This document shows positions 10,761-20,860 of a DNA stretch of 64,000 nt, piece by piece; within the stretch, counting starts at the first letter, position 1; every line of letters starts with the position of its first letter. Location of the stretch: assembly GCF_004359215.1 (NCBI RefSeq), contig NC_090622.1, positions 2,742,775-2,806,774 of the forward strand, given 5' to 3'. Position numbers and translations under genes: made by a program. The stretch is from Bremia lactucae (lineage: Eukaryota > Oomycota > Peronosporomycetes > Peronosporales > Peronosporaceae). The notes below the pieces were generated by a model. That model was not told the DNA's origin and did no database searches. It worked only from the letters and a program-made list of their open reading frames with translations.

Positions 10761-13061
10761 ATGAATCGGAGACGCTCGACTTTGAATACGAATTTCGATT
10801 CCAGCCGAAAACCATGTTCAACAACAATCGACAGCTTCGAAACCCAACACGACAAATCCAAGCACGGCAGCATTATGACCAATACCGAATTGCTTCATCT
10901 TGCTCGAGAGGCTCGTGCTAGTGTAAAATTTGAATCGCTAGCATGCAAACTTGTGGAAGAGAAAGACTGGAAATTCGTCAAAGATGTTGGCGAATTCTCC
11001 GTCTTTCGACGTTATGAATCGAAGAAAAACAACAGTAAACGACAAAGGAGTCTAGAGGTCATGTGTGTTGGCAAATTAAACTCGAGCCTTGAAGAAATAG
11101 CGAGCATCCTTCATCCCGCCTCTGAAGCTGAGCACAATACGGTCATGAGCGCTTTATACCCCAAAAGCTTTATCTTTGGATCATACGAACGGGATGTTTG
11201 TTGTACGGAAAACCAAGTCGAAGATGAAAACGAAGACGTACTTTTTGATTACGAGGAGCAACTCGGTGTAAAAACAAATAGCTTCTTTCGTACGACCCTA
11301 TGGGGCCATAATGAACAGTGGTGCTACTTTGACTACTTTCGTCACAAGAAGGAGCGAAATGGCTTCATGATTCTTAATAAAGCATTGCCTCCTACCGTCG
11401 AGACACCCGGTCGAATTGTAGGCGAAAATTATCGTGTTGATCAACTCCATGGACTAAACACGTCATATCTCGTCGAGCGCATCCCATACGAAAAAGGTGC
11501 ACGAGTCGTTTTTCACGCGTGGTTTGACTTAGTAGACGAAGGTCAAGAAGACTGTGCAAGTAAACGAAACCATTCAGTACGCAATACTGTGGAAATACCA
11601 TGCTCAAAATTGACATCCTCAAGCTCAAGTCCTTCCGATTCGGTTGTGGTAAAAAAAGTCGTTCGAAACAAGTCTCGGATTCGTCGTTTGTTGGCCATGG
11701 CCCATGGTGTGACAAAGCTTCCACGTCTTGTCCGTCGTCGCCGATTTGGTGTTCAAGTGCCTATTGACATGAACGCCGTACAGGTCGTAAACACGCGCTG
11801 TCCATGTTGTACGCATAGCTTAAAACCGGTCAAGATGTCGCTGGCCATGGCAGCTTCGGCATTCACTCATCGTAGTCGAGGGTCTATGAAACCTAATACT
11901 AAGCGCTGCTACTTATGTGGGTATCTCGTATGTGTCGAGTGCTGGAGCGCGGAGAATATGGAATGCACAGCTGGACGGGTAGCGGTGATTGTCGTATGCA
12001 CAAGGTGCCGTGCGAACGTTCAAGCGTGCGAATACTCGGAAGTGTTTGCTGAATCAGCTTCTAATCGTGGCCCACCTCGCGTTGTTAGCGACGGAACAAG
12101 CCCATCGACAGTGTCGTTGCTAGTCGATTTCTTGTCGACATCTCTATTAAATTCGGCAGCCGAGAGCTTGGAGCATGCTGCCGTGATGGCTGTTATTCGG
12201 ACACTTCTTCGTCAAAATTCGAAAGATTTCGACAGTGATTTAGATGCGGATTGTTATGGCGAAGACAGCTATGACTTTGTTGATGCGAAGCCTAAATTTC
12301 AATTCGTAGGTACAGAGGCAATTGAAAAAGTTGCTAAAATTTTAAGTGATGAGGATCGATTTACGCCTCTGGAGGCGTGTAAGCTTGGAAATGCTGAAGA
12401 GAGAAATTATGTTTTGGAATTGCCAGCAGATCCTCATATTGATGTACCCCGTTGGCCGATTCCAAGCAACGAAGACGATCGAATTACTAGCGCCGCAGCG
12501 TTCGGGATTTTGGAACTTGCAAATCGTCTCGCTCCAACGGACAAAAACACAGACTTGAGAGGCTATATACCTGATACTAAAGACCTTGACCTTCTTTGTA
12601 AACTCGCCGTCATGACAATGAATTGTTCATATTCCTTTGTGCTAGTCATGGCAGAAACACACGGCCATGTTTTGGCAAGCACACTCCCGGCGTTTTCAGG
12701 TGCCGCTGTGCCACGAGAACAAACAAATTGTCAACATACGCTAATGTCAACACACCCGTTCATGGTCGCTCACCACGAAGCGGACGTACGTTTTCAGAAC
12801 CAAACAGCCACTAATTTATTACCAGTCCGCTTTTACGTGGGGTTCCCTGTTATGATTCCGCCGGCGAATGGCCAACAAGGTGACCCTGAAGTGATTGCAG
12901 GGACGCTGTGCTGCGTCGACTCAAAGCCTCGAGCTGAGATCACTCGTACGCAATACGTAACGATGATTCGACTTGCAAGAACCGCGAAAACGTTTTTGAT
13001 CCAAAAGGGTCGTTTGCTGCAGCAAAAGTTGAATGAAGTAGCGAAAGTTCAGGAGAAGTAG
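10761..13061 (+). CDS. START-like / FYVE-like zinc finger / GAF protein
   Basis: Single exon of 766 codons starting at ATG 10761. Residues about 50-260 resemble the START-like lipid-binding fold of oomycete FYVE proteins (KDVGEFSVFRRYE early, WCYFDYFR near 187, QLHGLNTSYLVERIP near 228-242). Four CxxC pairs (C347/C350, C383/C386, C391/C394, C413/C416) form a FYVE-type two-zinc cluster including CGYLVCVECW. The exact basic RR/KHH phosphoinositide motif is not evident, so PI3P binding is uncertain. Residues about 575-745 look like a GAF domain (FYVGFPV near 690, IAGTLCCVDSKPR near 711-723). A lysine/serine-rich stretch (280-330) links the first two domains. Probably a peripheral membrane or sensory adaptor; the ligand is unknown. 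A shorter paralogue lies 2.8 kb downstream in the same orientation. Confidence 0.85.
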   Translation: MNRRRSTLNTNFDSSRKPCSTTIDSFETQHDKSKHGSIMTNTELLHLAREARASVKFESLACKLVEEKDWKFVKDVGEFSVFRRYESKKNNSKRQRSLEVMCVGKLNSSLEEIASILHPASEAEHNTVMSALYPKSFIFGSYERDVCCTENQVEDENEDVLFDYEEQLGVKTNSFFRTTLWGHNEQWCYFDYFRHKKERNGFMILNKALPPTVETPGRIVGENYRVDQLHGLNTSYLVERIPYEKGARVVFHAWFDLVDEGQEDCASKRNHSVRNTVEIPCSKLTSSSSSPSDSVVVKKVVRNKSRIRRLLAMAHGVTKLPRLVRRRRFGVQVPIDMNAVQVVNTRCPCCTHSLKPVKMSLAMAASAFTHRSRGSMKPNTKRCYLCGYLVCVECWSAENMECTAGRVAVIVVCTRCRANVQACEYSEVFAESASNRGPPRVVSDGTSPSTVSLLVDFLSTSLLNSAAESLEHAAVMAVIRTLLRQNSKDFDSDLDADCYGEDSYDFVDAKPKFQFVGTEAIEKVAKILSDEDRFTPLEACKLGNAEERNYVLELPADPHIDVPRWPIPSNEDDRITSAAAFGILELANRLAPTDKNTDLRGYIPDTKDLDLLCKLAVMTMNCSYSFVLVMAETHGHVLASTLPAFSGAAVPREQTNCQHTLMSTHPFMVAHHEADVRFQNQTATNLLPVRFYVGFPVMIPPANGQQGDPEVIAGTLCCVDSKPRAEITRTQYVTMIRLARTAKTFLIQKGRLLQQKLNEVAKVQEK

Positions 13062-15845
13062 CTGACTCGTTTCTCTTGTATGTGCTGCATGGAGCACGAG
13101 TATAAATTAGAAACCAGCGCTTGAAAACAGATGCATCCTCTTTCCGTGAAAAGGTTGCGCAGGTATCTTAATGACTTTAGAAGTTTTAAATTTGGGTATG
13201 AGACTCGTGGTGCAATTTGGACTCACGGCGAATGAATCATCGACAGGCTCAGCTATCTTTTGACAAGTTAAAAAAATATATCGAGTTACGATACGCAAGG
13301 CCGAACTTTGCAAAGCACTTGATGTTCATGTACTCACGTTAAATAAATTACGAACGAGTTGGCTACTTCTCAGCATACTTTTAATATCAACTCGTGCGTT
13401 GATTCGACCACGAGAAGGATGAGGTCTAGAATGATGCGCAATTGTGCTACGCTGTCGACCGCCACACGGGCTTGTCGCTCGATACCAGAACGTTCGATTT
13501 CAAAAATCAAGCCCACTTGCAATACTAAAACGTGCGCTTTGAGATTAGAGATGTTTTCTGTTTTCACGCCATGCATTACTGTCTGTCTCAAGACTAAAAA
13601 TTCTTGTGTGAGAAGCTAATCAGTAACTAAATAGAGCTAAAGTCAAGTGCTAGTTTCGCCGATAACAATTGCATTGTATGCACATCGGGAATTTTTCCGT
13701 CGTCCATCGGACAATAATCGCGCACGAATTGAAAGGCAGCATAAAGATGTGAACGAATTATCGAAGTTGCTAGCCTTTAATATGGTTCCTGCCGTCGCTA
13801 AGTATTCACGGGTTGACTTTGAAGGAAATTTGTGTACGCTAAGAAACATAAAGAGTAAGTAAGAAATGCCAGATGGAACCATTGCGTTGGCAGGTCTTCC
13901 AATTTCGGCTGTTTGACGCCCAAGTAAGCTACTTTCCGAGGTAGATAGTCCAAACTTGCGCTGCATTCATGTAATAAACTCTTTGTATATCAGTAATGCT
14001 CATTGTACGCCGTTGTCTATGTAGTGTCGAACGTTCTAGACGCACGACATTCTAAAGGTGTACCCCTTGGCCAAATGAGCGTCTTATTGTGGTGTTAATT
14101 GTAATGAATAATTTATACTCAAGACGTTAACAGTATTCGTAGTACAACCTTAAGAAAATGTTATAGGACTTGATCAAAGCTGCGTAGGTATTTCGACTTT
14201 TAGGTCGATTAGCATCAGCTGTGAGCCTATGACCAGCATTATTAATTGCCTTATTCGGAGCAAAATTGACATCAGCCTGAAAGATGCACAATCCGACGTA
14301 GACGTTTGCTTTTAAAGTTATTTATGCCGCACAAGAAAGTGTTAAATGGGATTTGATCATGGTGGACGGATGCTCATCTATCTTGTGCACATAATTAATT
14401 TAATTGTTTCAATAATAGAACCCCTGGCACTATTCTAAAATTGATAATAGCAACACGTTAAATTTTCTTTTTCTGTTTGCACATCTCTGTTCTGTCATTT
14501 GCAAATCGACAAGTAAACTATCTCAAACGATGCGCAGACAACTTGCATTCACGTGTAGTCGTTGATCGAACTTCGACCAATTTTTGCAAACATGAAGCCA
14601 TTACTTCAAATTGGATTATCATAACGTTACTCTTTACGTTCGAGTTTAAGCACGAGGGACATAAGCCGAACCAATCGGGCCCTATCTAATGCGAGAGCAA
14701 TGCGCTTATATTCACGGCTTTTGCGTTTTGGGCTGCGTTAGAATGGCTATTAAAAACAGATAATGACTTGCTCGTCGTACAAAGCACGTCACGCTATTTT
14801 TATCATGCCGACAAACAACCACGACCAACCTCTCGAGCTGAAAGTAGGACAAAATCGGAGTAAGTTCTATTTTTCTGAAAAGGAGAGCGTGCCAAGACAC
14901 TTGCGCTTCCTACGCTATAGTTGCATCGCAATTCGCAAAAAAAAGTGCATGAGGTCCAAAGCATGCAATAAAGTCTGACAATGCGCATGAAGGTAAAATA
15001 TTTATAAGAAAAGAATTTGCTTAAAATGCGACACATCGAAGCCATCGCTTCAGATTTCACCGACATCCGCCAAATTAGTTCTGATTTGTTTAAATATTAT
15101 AATACTGCAAAAAGATGAAAGCTTCCTACGGAATAGTGCATCCATTTAATTAAAGGGCGCCGATTCAAATTAGCTCTGCAATGTCGCAAAAGATAGGGAT
15201 GCGCTGCTGATTTAAATACCAAGCTGGTCACAGTCTGACGGTATAGTAAAGCCGTCAGCGAAAGCGTCTGAAGTCCTATAGAATTAAAATCACTTTTTTT
15301 GAAAAAGACCGACGACCTTGTTCTCTGACCATCTTTAAAATGGGTTTTCATTGCTACTGGCTGCCATATTCACAACGTAACTGAAATATCGGATTTCGTA
15401 AAGCGACGAAAACTTTCAGCAAAGGCCGGAATCATTCGAGCGCCATGAGAATTCCCGAGCGCAAAAAGTCGTACTTACTTGTTATCAAGGTGTCACTCTT
15501 GGTCGTAGTGGTTGTGCGGCCAAGTCTTTCGTCGGTCTGAACCATCTGACTTTTTTTATATATATAGCCCACCATCCTGCTGGCCACGAGCGCCAAAGTG
15601 CGTGCTCTGACCTCTCGCTCGCCGCACATGCCCGACTGTTCGATACTTTTTGGTCTAGAGCCAGGCCTTTGGCATCTACGTAGTACTTTTCTACTACTAT
15701 TCGACACAGGACAGCGGCTTAAGTCTTTAGTTGAGAACACGCTTATTCCCACTTTTATGAATACTACAACGAAGTATGGACACGCACAAACCAATCTGCC
15801 ACCGCAAAGACCTCCTTCCTCTAATTACGGTCGCTTTCTATCCTC
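13062..15845. other. 2.8-kb intergenic stretch with possible gene remnants
   Basis: No gene can be called. At 13107-13966 the minus strand carries three successive protein-like frames (13966-13643, 13591-13370, 13313-13107). The plus strand has a competing frame at 13647-13862 that ends just after a GTAAGT-like donor at about 13856. Neither shows a domain I recognise. They could be exons of an eroded gene or chance. From 13970 to 15840 I see only short A/T-rich frames. A TATATATA run lies near 15557, about 290 bp before the next start codon. Confidence 0.4.
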
Positions 15846-17180
15846 ATGCCGAAACAGCCTCACTGGTCGTTTCTATCCTGCCGCCGGAACTCCTCTTCCA
15901 ATGGCGAAAGGCATGATGAAGTCGGAAATGACCCTTGGCGATCAAATTATCTGTCGCGCTCTAAAAGGACTGTGTTGTCGGATAAATGGTCGCCTGCGTC
16001 GCCATCGTATTTGCATTTAGATGCACAAGAGCACTTGCCATTAACCCGCAAAGTGCGCGTTTCGGACGCCGAATTGATTTACCGTGCGTGCAATGCAAGC
16101 AAAGAAATTCACGGAAAGAGGCTCTTGCCAACTCCGTCCACAGCGTGGGATCACAAAACATTTTCGGGGTTTACTATGCTTTCACGCCGAATGGGAGGGG
16201 AAGACTTGGAGGTCCTTACAACGGGGGAAGTGGCGTGCGAACTTAATGACGTCGAAGCCTTGCTCTATTCGCATACTGAAACCGAGTATAACGCTGGGGC
16301 GGGTACGTTTTGGGGCGACCAATTTATTTATGGGTCTCTCGTGCACGAGGTCCAATTTCCAGACGAAAGTCCCAATTTCGACCCCAATTGGGCTGAAAAA
16401 GGGGCGAGTCGCCAAATAGTTCGGCTAACGGCCGAAGATCAAATGGCCGTCCGGACAGCTAGTTTTGCCCACTCGCGCACGTTTGCACGGAATGAAGAGT
16501 GGTGCTTTTTGGACCATTTTCGACCTCATTTGGTGTTTCCATCTCCTTTGTCCAACTCTTTAGTGGACGCGAGTGAAGAATCGTCTGGATTTTCGATAGT
16601 TATGACGTCTCTGCCTGAAAGCGAATTGCTAGCTGGCAAGATGAAAAAAGAGTGTGTCGTGCAGCTTCATGGTATTGTTGCAGCGTATGTTGTCCAGCGT
16701 TTGCCACCGACTGTAGGTTGTCGTGATCCACGCGTCCGTGTTAGCTTTCATGCCACGTTTACAGCTTCGAATAACCTGCCGGAGGGATACGCAGACTCGT
16801 CAATTGTAAGTTCACGGTTACTGTCCCTTGCTAAAAGCCTTCATCGACTTCCGACACTCGTGCAGCAACGAAAACGATCGTATAGTCAAAGCACGATTCA
16901 ATGCAGTTACTCTAGTCGTTCAGGTCAGGAGCAGTGGGAGACTCAAGTGGCTAGTAGCTCTCGCTGCGTGGCATGCACGAAACGACTGCGAATGAAACAT
17001 CTCATCGCTCCAACACGGCGATCAAAGCGGTGTCAAATTTGCATGTACCGAGCGTGCGCTTCGTGCTGGTCAAACGAAAGCGTTGAAACCTTTGGAGGCC
17101 ACACCACGAGAATGGTCGTGTGTCGTCGCTGTCATGAAAATTTTGGGACCCGAGAGTACGCACACATTTATGTGACATAG
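15846..17180 (+). CDS. START-like / FYVE-like protein, short paralogue lacking GAF
   Basis: Single exon of 444 codons from ATG 15846. The architecture follows the gene at 10761: residues about 65-300 are START-like with the same landmarks (RNEEWCFLDHFRP, VQLHGIVAAYVVQRLP, RVSFHATF). Four CxxC pairs follow (C374/C377, C396/C399, C404/C407, C426/C429) with CASCW. The protein stops 15 residues after the last cysteine, where the paralogue continues for about 350 residues through a GAF domain. It is therefore either a naturally short paralogue or a 3'-truncated duplicate. The frame is otherwise open and the zinc ligands are complete, which favours a functional gene. The serine/basic-rich first 60 residues do not match the paralogue, so the start is less certain than the rest. 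Confidence 0.8.
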   Translation: MPKQPHWSFLSCRRNSSSNGERHDEVGNDPWRSNYLSRSKRTVLSDKWSPASPSYLHLDAQEHLPLTRKVRVSDAELIYRACNASKEIHGKRLLPTPSTAWDHKTFSGFTMLSRRMGGEDLEVLTTGEVACELNDVEALLYSHTETEYNAGAGTFWGDQFIYGSLVHEVQFPDESPNFDPNWAEKGASRQIVRLTAEDQMAVRTASFAHSRTFARNEEWCFLDHFRPHLVFPSPLSNSLVDASEESSGFSIVMTSLPESELLAGKMKKECVVQLHGIVAAYVVQRLPPTVGCRDPRVRVSFHATFTASNNLPEGYADSSIVSSRLLSLAKSLHRLPTLVQQRKRSYSQSTIQCSYSSRSGQEQWETQVASSSRCVACTKRLRMKHLIAPTRRSKRCQICMYRACASCWSNESVETFGGHTTRMVVCRRCHENFGTREYAHIYVT

Positions 17181-17917
17181 TTGCGTACTTAGTATAAATC
17201 AGATAGGGTGGCCCACATTGCTTGACGTACCTTGTTAAATGTCCTTGTCTGAGTTCCCACTTAATCGATGATTGGACGATGGCGGCGCTCAATCACAAAG
17301 TTGCGGCGAGATTCAGAGCGTTGAATCAAGGATAGCCGAAGAATTATATCCTCAGACTGAATGGCTCAAGACAAGTATAATAAATTAAATTCATTCATGC
17401 CTCGTCAACTTTCCCCGTAACCTAAACTAGTAATAAATGTCAGCTGTCACACGACTGCTTTTAACCCAAACGCGAGAAGCTATCTACGCACTTAAGAATG
17501 TACTTGAAAAGTTGACGCTAGGATGTAAATATCAAACCATACGAAGCGCTTAGGTAGACCGACATGGGGTAGCCGATATTCTCTCGAAATTGCATTTTGT
17601 CGGCCCCGGCCGGAGGTTTCTATATCAAAAAGCTCAATCTTACGGCGACTTCCCTGTAACATTTTATGCACCCGACCACACGTCGTCGTAACCACCTCAT
17701 ACGTCGAGATTCCACGCAGCTGACATTCAATAGAGAAGCGCTTGAGCCTGCCCCGCCTCTACCCTCTAAAATTCAGTGAAAAGAAATTTCGACTATCCGC
17801 CGCAACTAGCACCGAGTCGAAAAGAGCGCCGCAGAATCCAAGAAAGCGGTAGGGACAACGACTGGTACGCGCGGGTTACGAAGATTAATTGAATAGCAAC
17901 TATCGAAAGCACTCGAC
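17181..17917. other. Intergenic, nothing recognisable
   Basis: 737 bp between the short START/FYVE gene and the secreted-protein gene. A 67-codon minus-strand frame at 17492-17695 has no recognisable domain. Confidence 0.5.
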
Positions 17918-18322
17918 ATGATGGGGCTCCAGACGCTGAGCGTGGTTCTTGCGACGCTTTGCGTACTGACGTCCGCGCTTCAGGCGGCTATAACTAAGGC
18001 TAGTAGCGGCAGTGCGACTGTGGAACAGCTTCTCGCGGAGGTACAAGCTGCGGTGGCAGACGACCGGGCGCTGGCGAATATGTTTAACATCTCAAATTCG
18101 GATCAATTGAGCGAGAGGGAGCTCACGGCTCTGCTGCAAGACATTCTTAATGTCACTTCCAGTAGTAGCTTTAGTGACGCGTCGGACAGGATGAGTTCCG
18201 ATTCGAATGCTGACACGAGTGCGTCAAGACCGGAGTTGCCAGTCTCTGGCGTCGCAACGCATGTTCTATCGGCCGTCGTTGCGGTCTTTGCGGCACTCGC
18301 TGCTCTAAGTGCGACTTTGTAA
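17918..18322 (+). CDS. Small secreted, probably GPI-anchored protein
   Basis: 134 codons from tandem ATGs at 17918/17921. Residues 1-23 form a signal peptide (hydrophobic core LSVVLATLCVL, cleavage likely after ALQA). The mature part is acidic and rich in serine, alanine and leucine, has two N-glycosylation sequons (NIS, NVT) and no cysteine. The last 20 or so residues are purely hydrophobic and alanine-rich after a small-residue stretch (PVSGVA), the usual layout of a GPI-attachment signal. There is no RXLR or LxLFLAK motif and no elicitin cysteine pattern, so I do not call it an effector. Likely cell surface or wall; function unknown. GC content is higher than in the flanking DNA, as expected for coding sequence. 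Confidence 0.7.
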   Translation: MMGLQTLSVVLATLCVLTSALQAAITKASSGSATVEQLLAEVQAAVADDRALANMFNISNSDQLSERELTALLQDILNVTSSSSFSDASDRMSSDSNADTSASRPELPVSGVATHVLSAVVAVFAALAALSATL

Positions 18323-19080
18323 GCTAATAGGACGACCGCAAATTTTCACGATAAAAGAGACGAGCACAGTTTCTAGTGGAAGCAAGCGCTTAAGCCGATG
18401 AATTGGTCGGCTAGTTTAATTCATTGGCGCATGAAAACGCTTTTTAGGACAGGAATACGACGACTTTGATTAAAAAGAGGGAATGAAGGAGTTATGGTAT
18501 TAGTGGCTGGAGGTGCAATCTTGAAATTTTGCAAGGCTGAATGAAGCACAGAGTGCTGGTGCTCGTTTTAATTCGTGAAAACAGTAAATCTACTAGCCGA
18601 AGATTGGGTGGTGTGTTTTTTTTTTTATTAATAGCCCTCAGTACCAGGTCGTAATTTATCTGATAGTTACTGTGCAACTTATAAAAGTTTTTAGTATGTC
18701 TTCTGAAAGGTTGAAGAATATGACTTTGAATTAGGCAGATCAGTGAGCAGATATTTCGTTTAGGAATGACGCCGACCTGTGAGAAAGCATAGAAGTAGAA
18801 ACAGTCTTTTCTTCGCTTTAAATTGATAAGTAATAATTTGAGTTGGATCAGTGTAAGGCCACAGCATATATGAGTGTAACATATGTTGGCGTCTTATAGA
18901 CCAGAAATAATGGACCCCAGCCTCGTTGAGAGGAGTTTCAGAGCTTCAAACGGTTGAAGGCCGAGACATATTCGTGCGTGTATTATTGCGCGGAACCACG
19001 AGACACTTGCGTTCGGCGTAGCGACGCAAGATCTCGAGCTCTTCTACGTCGGATATCAGTCACGCGCGTTGTCAGATTTC
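18323..19080. other. Intergenic, nothing recognisable
   Basis: Includes T-run 18617-18627 and an A/T-rich flank. No gene seen before the copia remnant. Confidence 0.5.
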
Positions 19081-19470
19081 GCGGTTGCAAATTGGCTTTG
19101 GATAGAAACACTCGGCGTTCGACGATTGATAATGTGTACATTATAAATGGTGCAGCAATTGAATGGCAGATACTGTTAGGATCTAGCACGGAGGCAGAGT
19201 ATATAAAGTTAAACTCAAATGCAAGAGATGATGTGGCTCCTGCGACTGCTAAAGGACCTGTGCATACTCCAAAAAGTAAAAAAAACGACGGTGTTCAAGA
19301 CAATTTTGATTAAAATCGAATTTAATATTCAATTCGCGTACAAAATGTGTCAACACGAATTATCCTATTTCCTTGAGCGTGTAGTGACAAACAAGAATCT
19401 TGTCGAGTAAATGCCAACGGTAAACATGGTTGCAGATACATTGACGAAGTGTGTAAGGGAGCTATTTCGC
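19081..19470 (+). mobile_element. Ty1/copia RNase H remnant
   Basis: Plus-strand frames show the 3' end of a copia polyprotein: NTRRSTIDNVYIINGAAIEW, then SSTEAEYIKLN (the SSTEAEY block of copia RNase H), and after a frameshift a block ending NMVADTLTKC at 19424-19455, matching the terminal MVADILTK motif. It is 5'-truncated and frameshifted. It is followed by its probable 3' LTR. Confidence 0.85.
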
Positions 19471-19489
19471 TCCACAAGTTAGAGGAAGA

Positions 19490-19890
19490 CTTATACACTC
19501 AAAGAAACGCTTAGTTCCCTAAAACTATTAGATTCAATCAACTCAGTGAGTTGTAATCTCGTAGAGCTTAATGAATCCTAGTTCATTTGGTTCAGGGGTT
19601 CGTAGAATCAAGTGGCAACGTGTGCCTTAGATAGGTTTCTTTATCTCGCAGATCAATGCGCAAGCTTTAGGAACGCACTTGACGATTAAGATAAAAAAAG
19701 GAACTGACCTTTGTTCTATTATTAAAATATAAATTCTTGCCCTAGCTAATTTAAAATAGATTTTGGCCACTAGATTTATATCTGGTTGCTGCCACGTATA
19801 AGAGAATAAATTTTAGTGATTAATCATTAAAATGGAACAAAAGGGTATTTTACCCATTAGTTAATGTACCACAACAAGGATTCACCAACC
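19490..19890 (+). repeat. Copia LTR fragment (plus orientation)
   Basis: It follows the RNase H end directly. Much of it recurs in inverted orientation at about 25625-26050, for example around 19605-19660 and 25960-26000. The boundaries are estimated from where the similarity fades. Confidence 0.7.
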
Positions 19891-19965
19891 GCCTACTGTT
19901 GACCCCGAATGGCAACAGTCGCTTATTCCTCGTTAAGGTTGAAATTTTAACAGCTAACCGTTCGG

Positions 19966-20352
19966 TTGTGTTTGACATTCCTTTGTCTGATGACACCTAA
20001 GCAAGAGTCACTGACTCTTAGCTCCTTCCTTAACTATGAGAAGCTGGCAACTTATAAAATTCACGCTCCATCGGAGAATGAGGGAAAGGAGCATCACTCA
20101 TACACGCCTTGTCGTGTGGACGAATCTCGTCGGGCCCCAAATCCGTTCTCAGAACTTGTTGCCGCGTATGCTTTAGCTGCATTGCGCAGGACACCGGACC
20201 CTGAGACCTACATTATTACGAACCGCTCGATCAAGAGCAAAAGCAGGCAATCATCAGGGAGGAGCAACCTCGTCATCAAGCTACAGCCCTTGCGAAAGCA
20301 AAAACACACAGAGAATATCAATTCTCCGAAAAAGCGCCTCCAAGAGATTTAG
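19966..20352 (+). pseudogene. Unidentified 128-codon frame
   Basis: Open frame immediately after the copia LTR and before the gag-like region; no domain recognised. It may be the N-terminal part of the gag-like protein that follows, since it shares orientation and lies just upstream, but no equivalent is visible at 60.0-60.2 kb. Confidence 0.3.
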
Positions 20353-20399
20353 GGTCGCTTACCTTTGGTAGCTAAAGACCCTTAGCTACTTAGAAACCT

Positions 20400-20860
20400 T
20401 CCTCTGCTTTACCATCTGGATCTCTGGACTCAAGGCGAAAACGCCGGAAGAGCTCGCTGCTCGCAACGCTCTTCATGATTGATACCTTACGCCAAAGGTA
20501 ATGACGCGACGTCAATATTTGACGCGTTTGTGTGATCAGGCCCGTGGGGTCCCGGTGACCTCAATGAGGAAAATTTCGATCGTTTTTTTTCTAACGAATT
20601 AAAAAGCGTAAACGATGCTTCGTTAGAGATGTGGGTCCATCAGGCCCGTCGCCTCCACAACCTCTGCTCTATAAGAAATTCTGCGGATGTGGATGATATT
20701 CCTTTGGAACGGAAGCTCTGCATTGCTTTGCAAAGCTTAAAGCCAAAGGTCAATTACGTCCGGCGTATCTGCCGCAAACAAGGATGCGTCTAGCCAAGAC
20801 TCCAGTGCTTCAACTGCCTACAAAGTCATGGATCCAAGCCGCACTAAGGCTAAAAAATCA
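20400..20860 (+). pseudogene. Gag-like remnant, plus strand
   Basis: Homologous to 60.25-60.77 kb. After correcting frames by eye it shows WVHQARRLHNL and IPLERKLCIALQSLKPK, a helical gag/capsid-like block. It lies next to, and on the opposite strand from, the chromodomain end of the family E element. The same junction occurs near 60.75 kb. Confidence 0.55.

Noticed and set aside
15598..16020. 140-codon plus-strand frame overlapping the start of the short START/FYVE gene
   Set aside because: Different frame from the recognisable START/FYVE protein; composition is not protein-like and no domain is visible. Treated as a shadow.
17918..18322. RXLR, Crinkler or elicitin effector
   Set aside because: No RXLR or LxLFLAK motif and no cysteine pattern in the mature protein.
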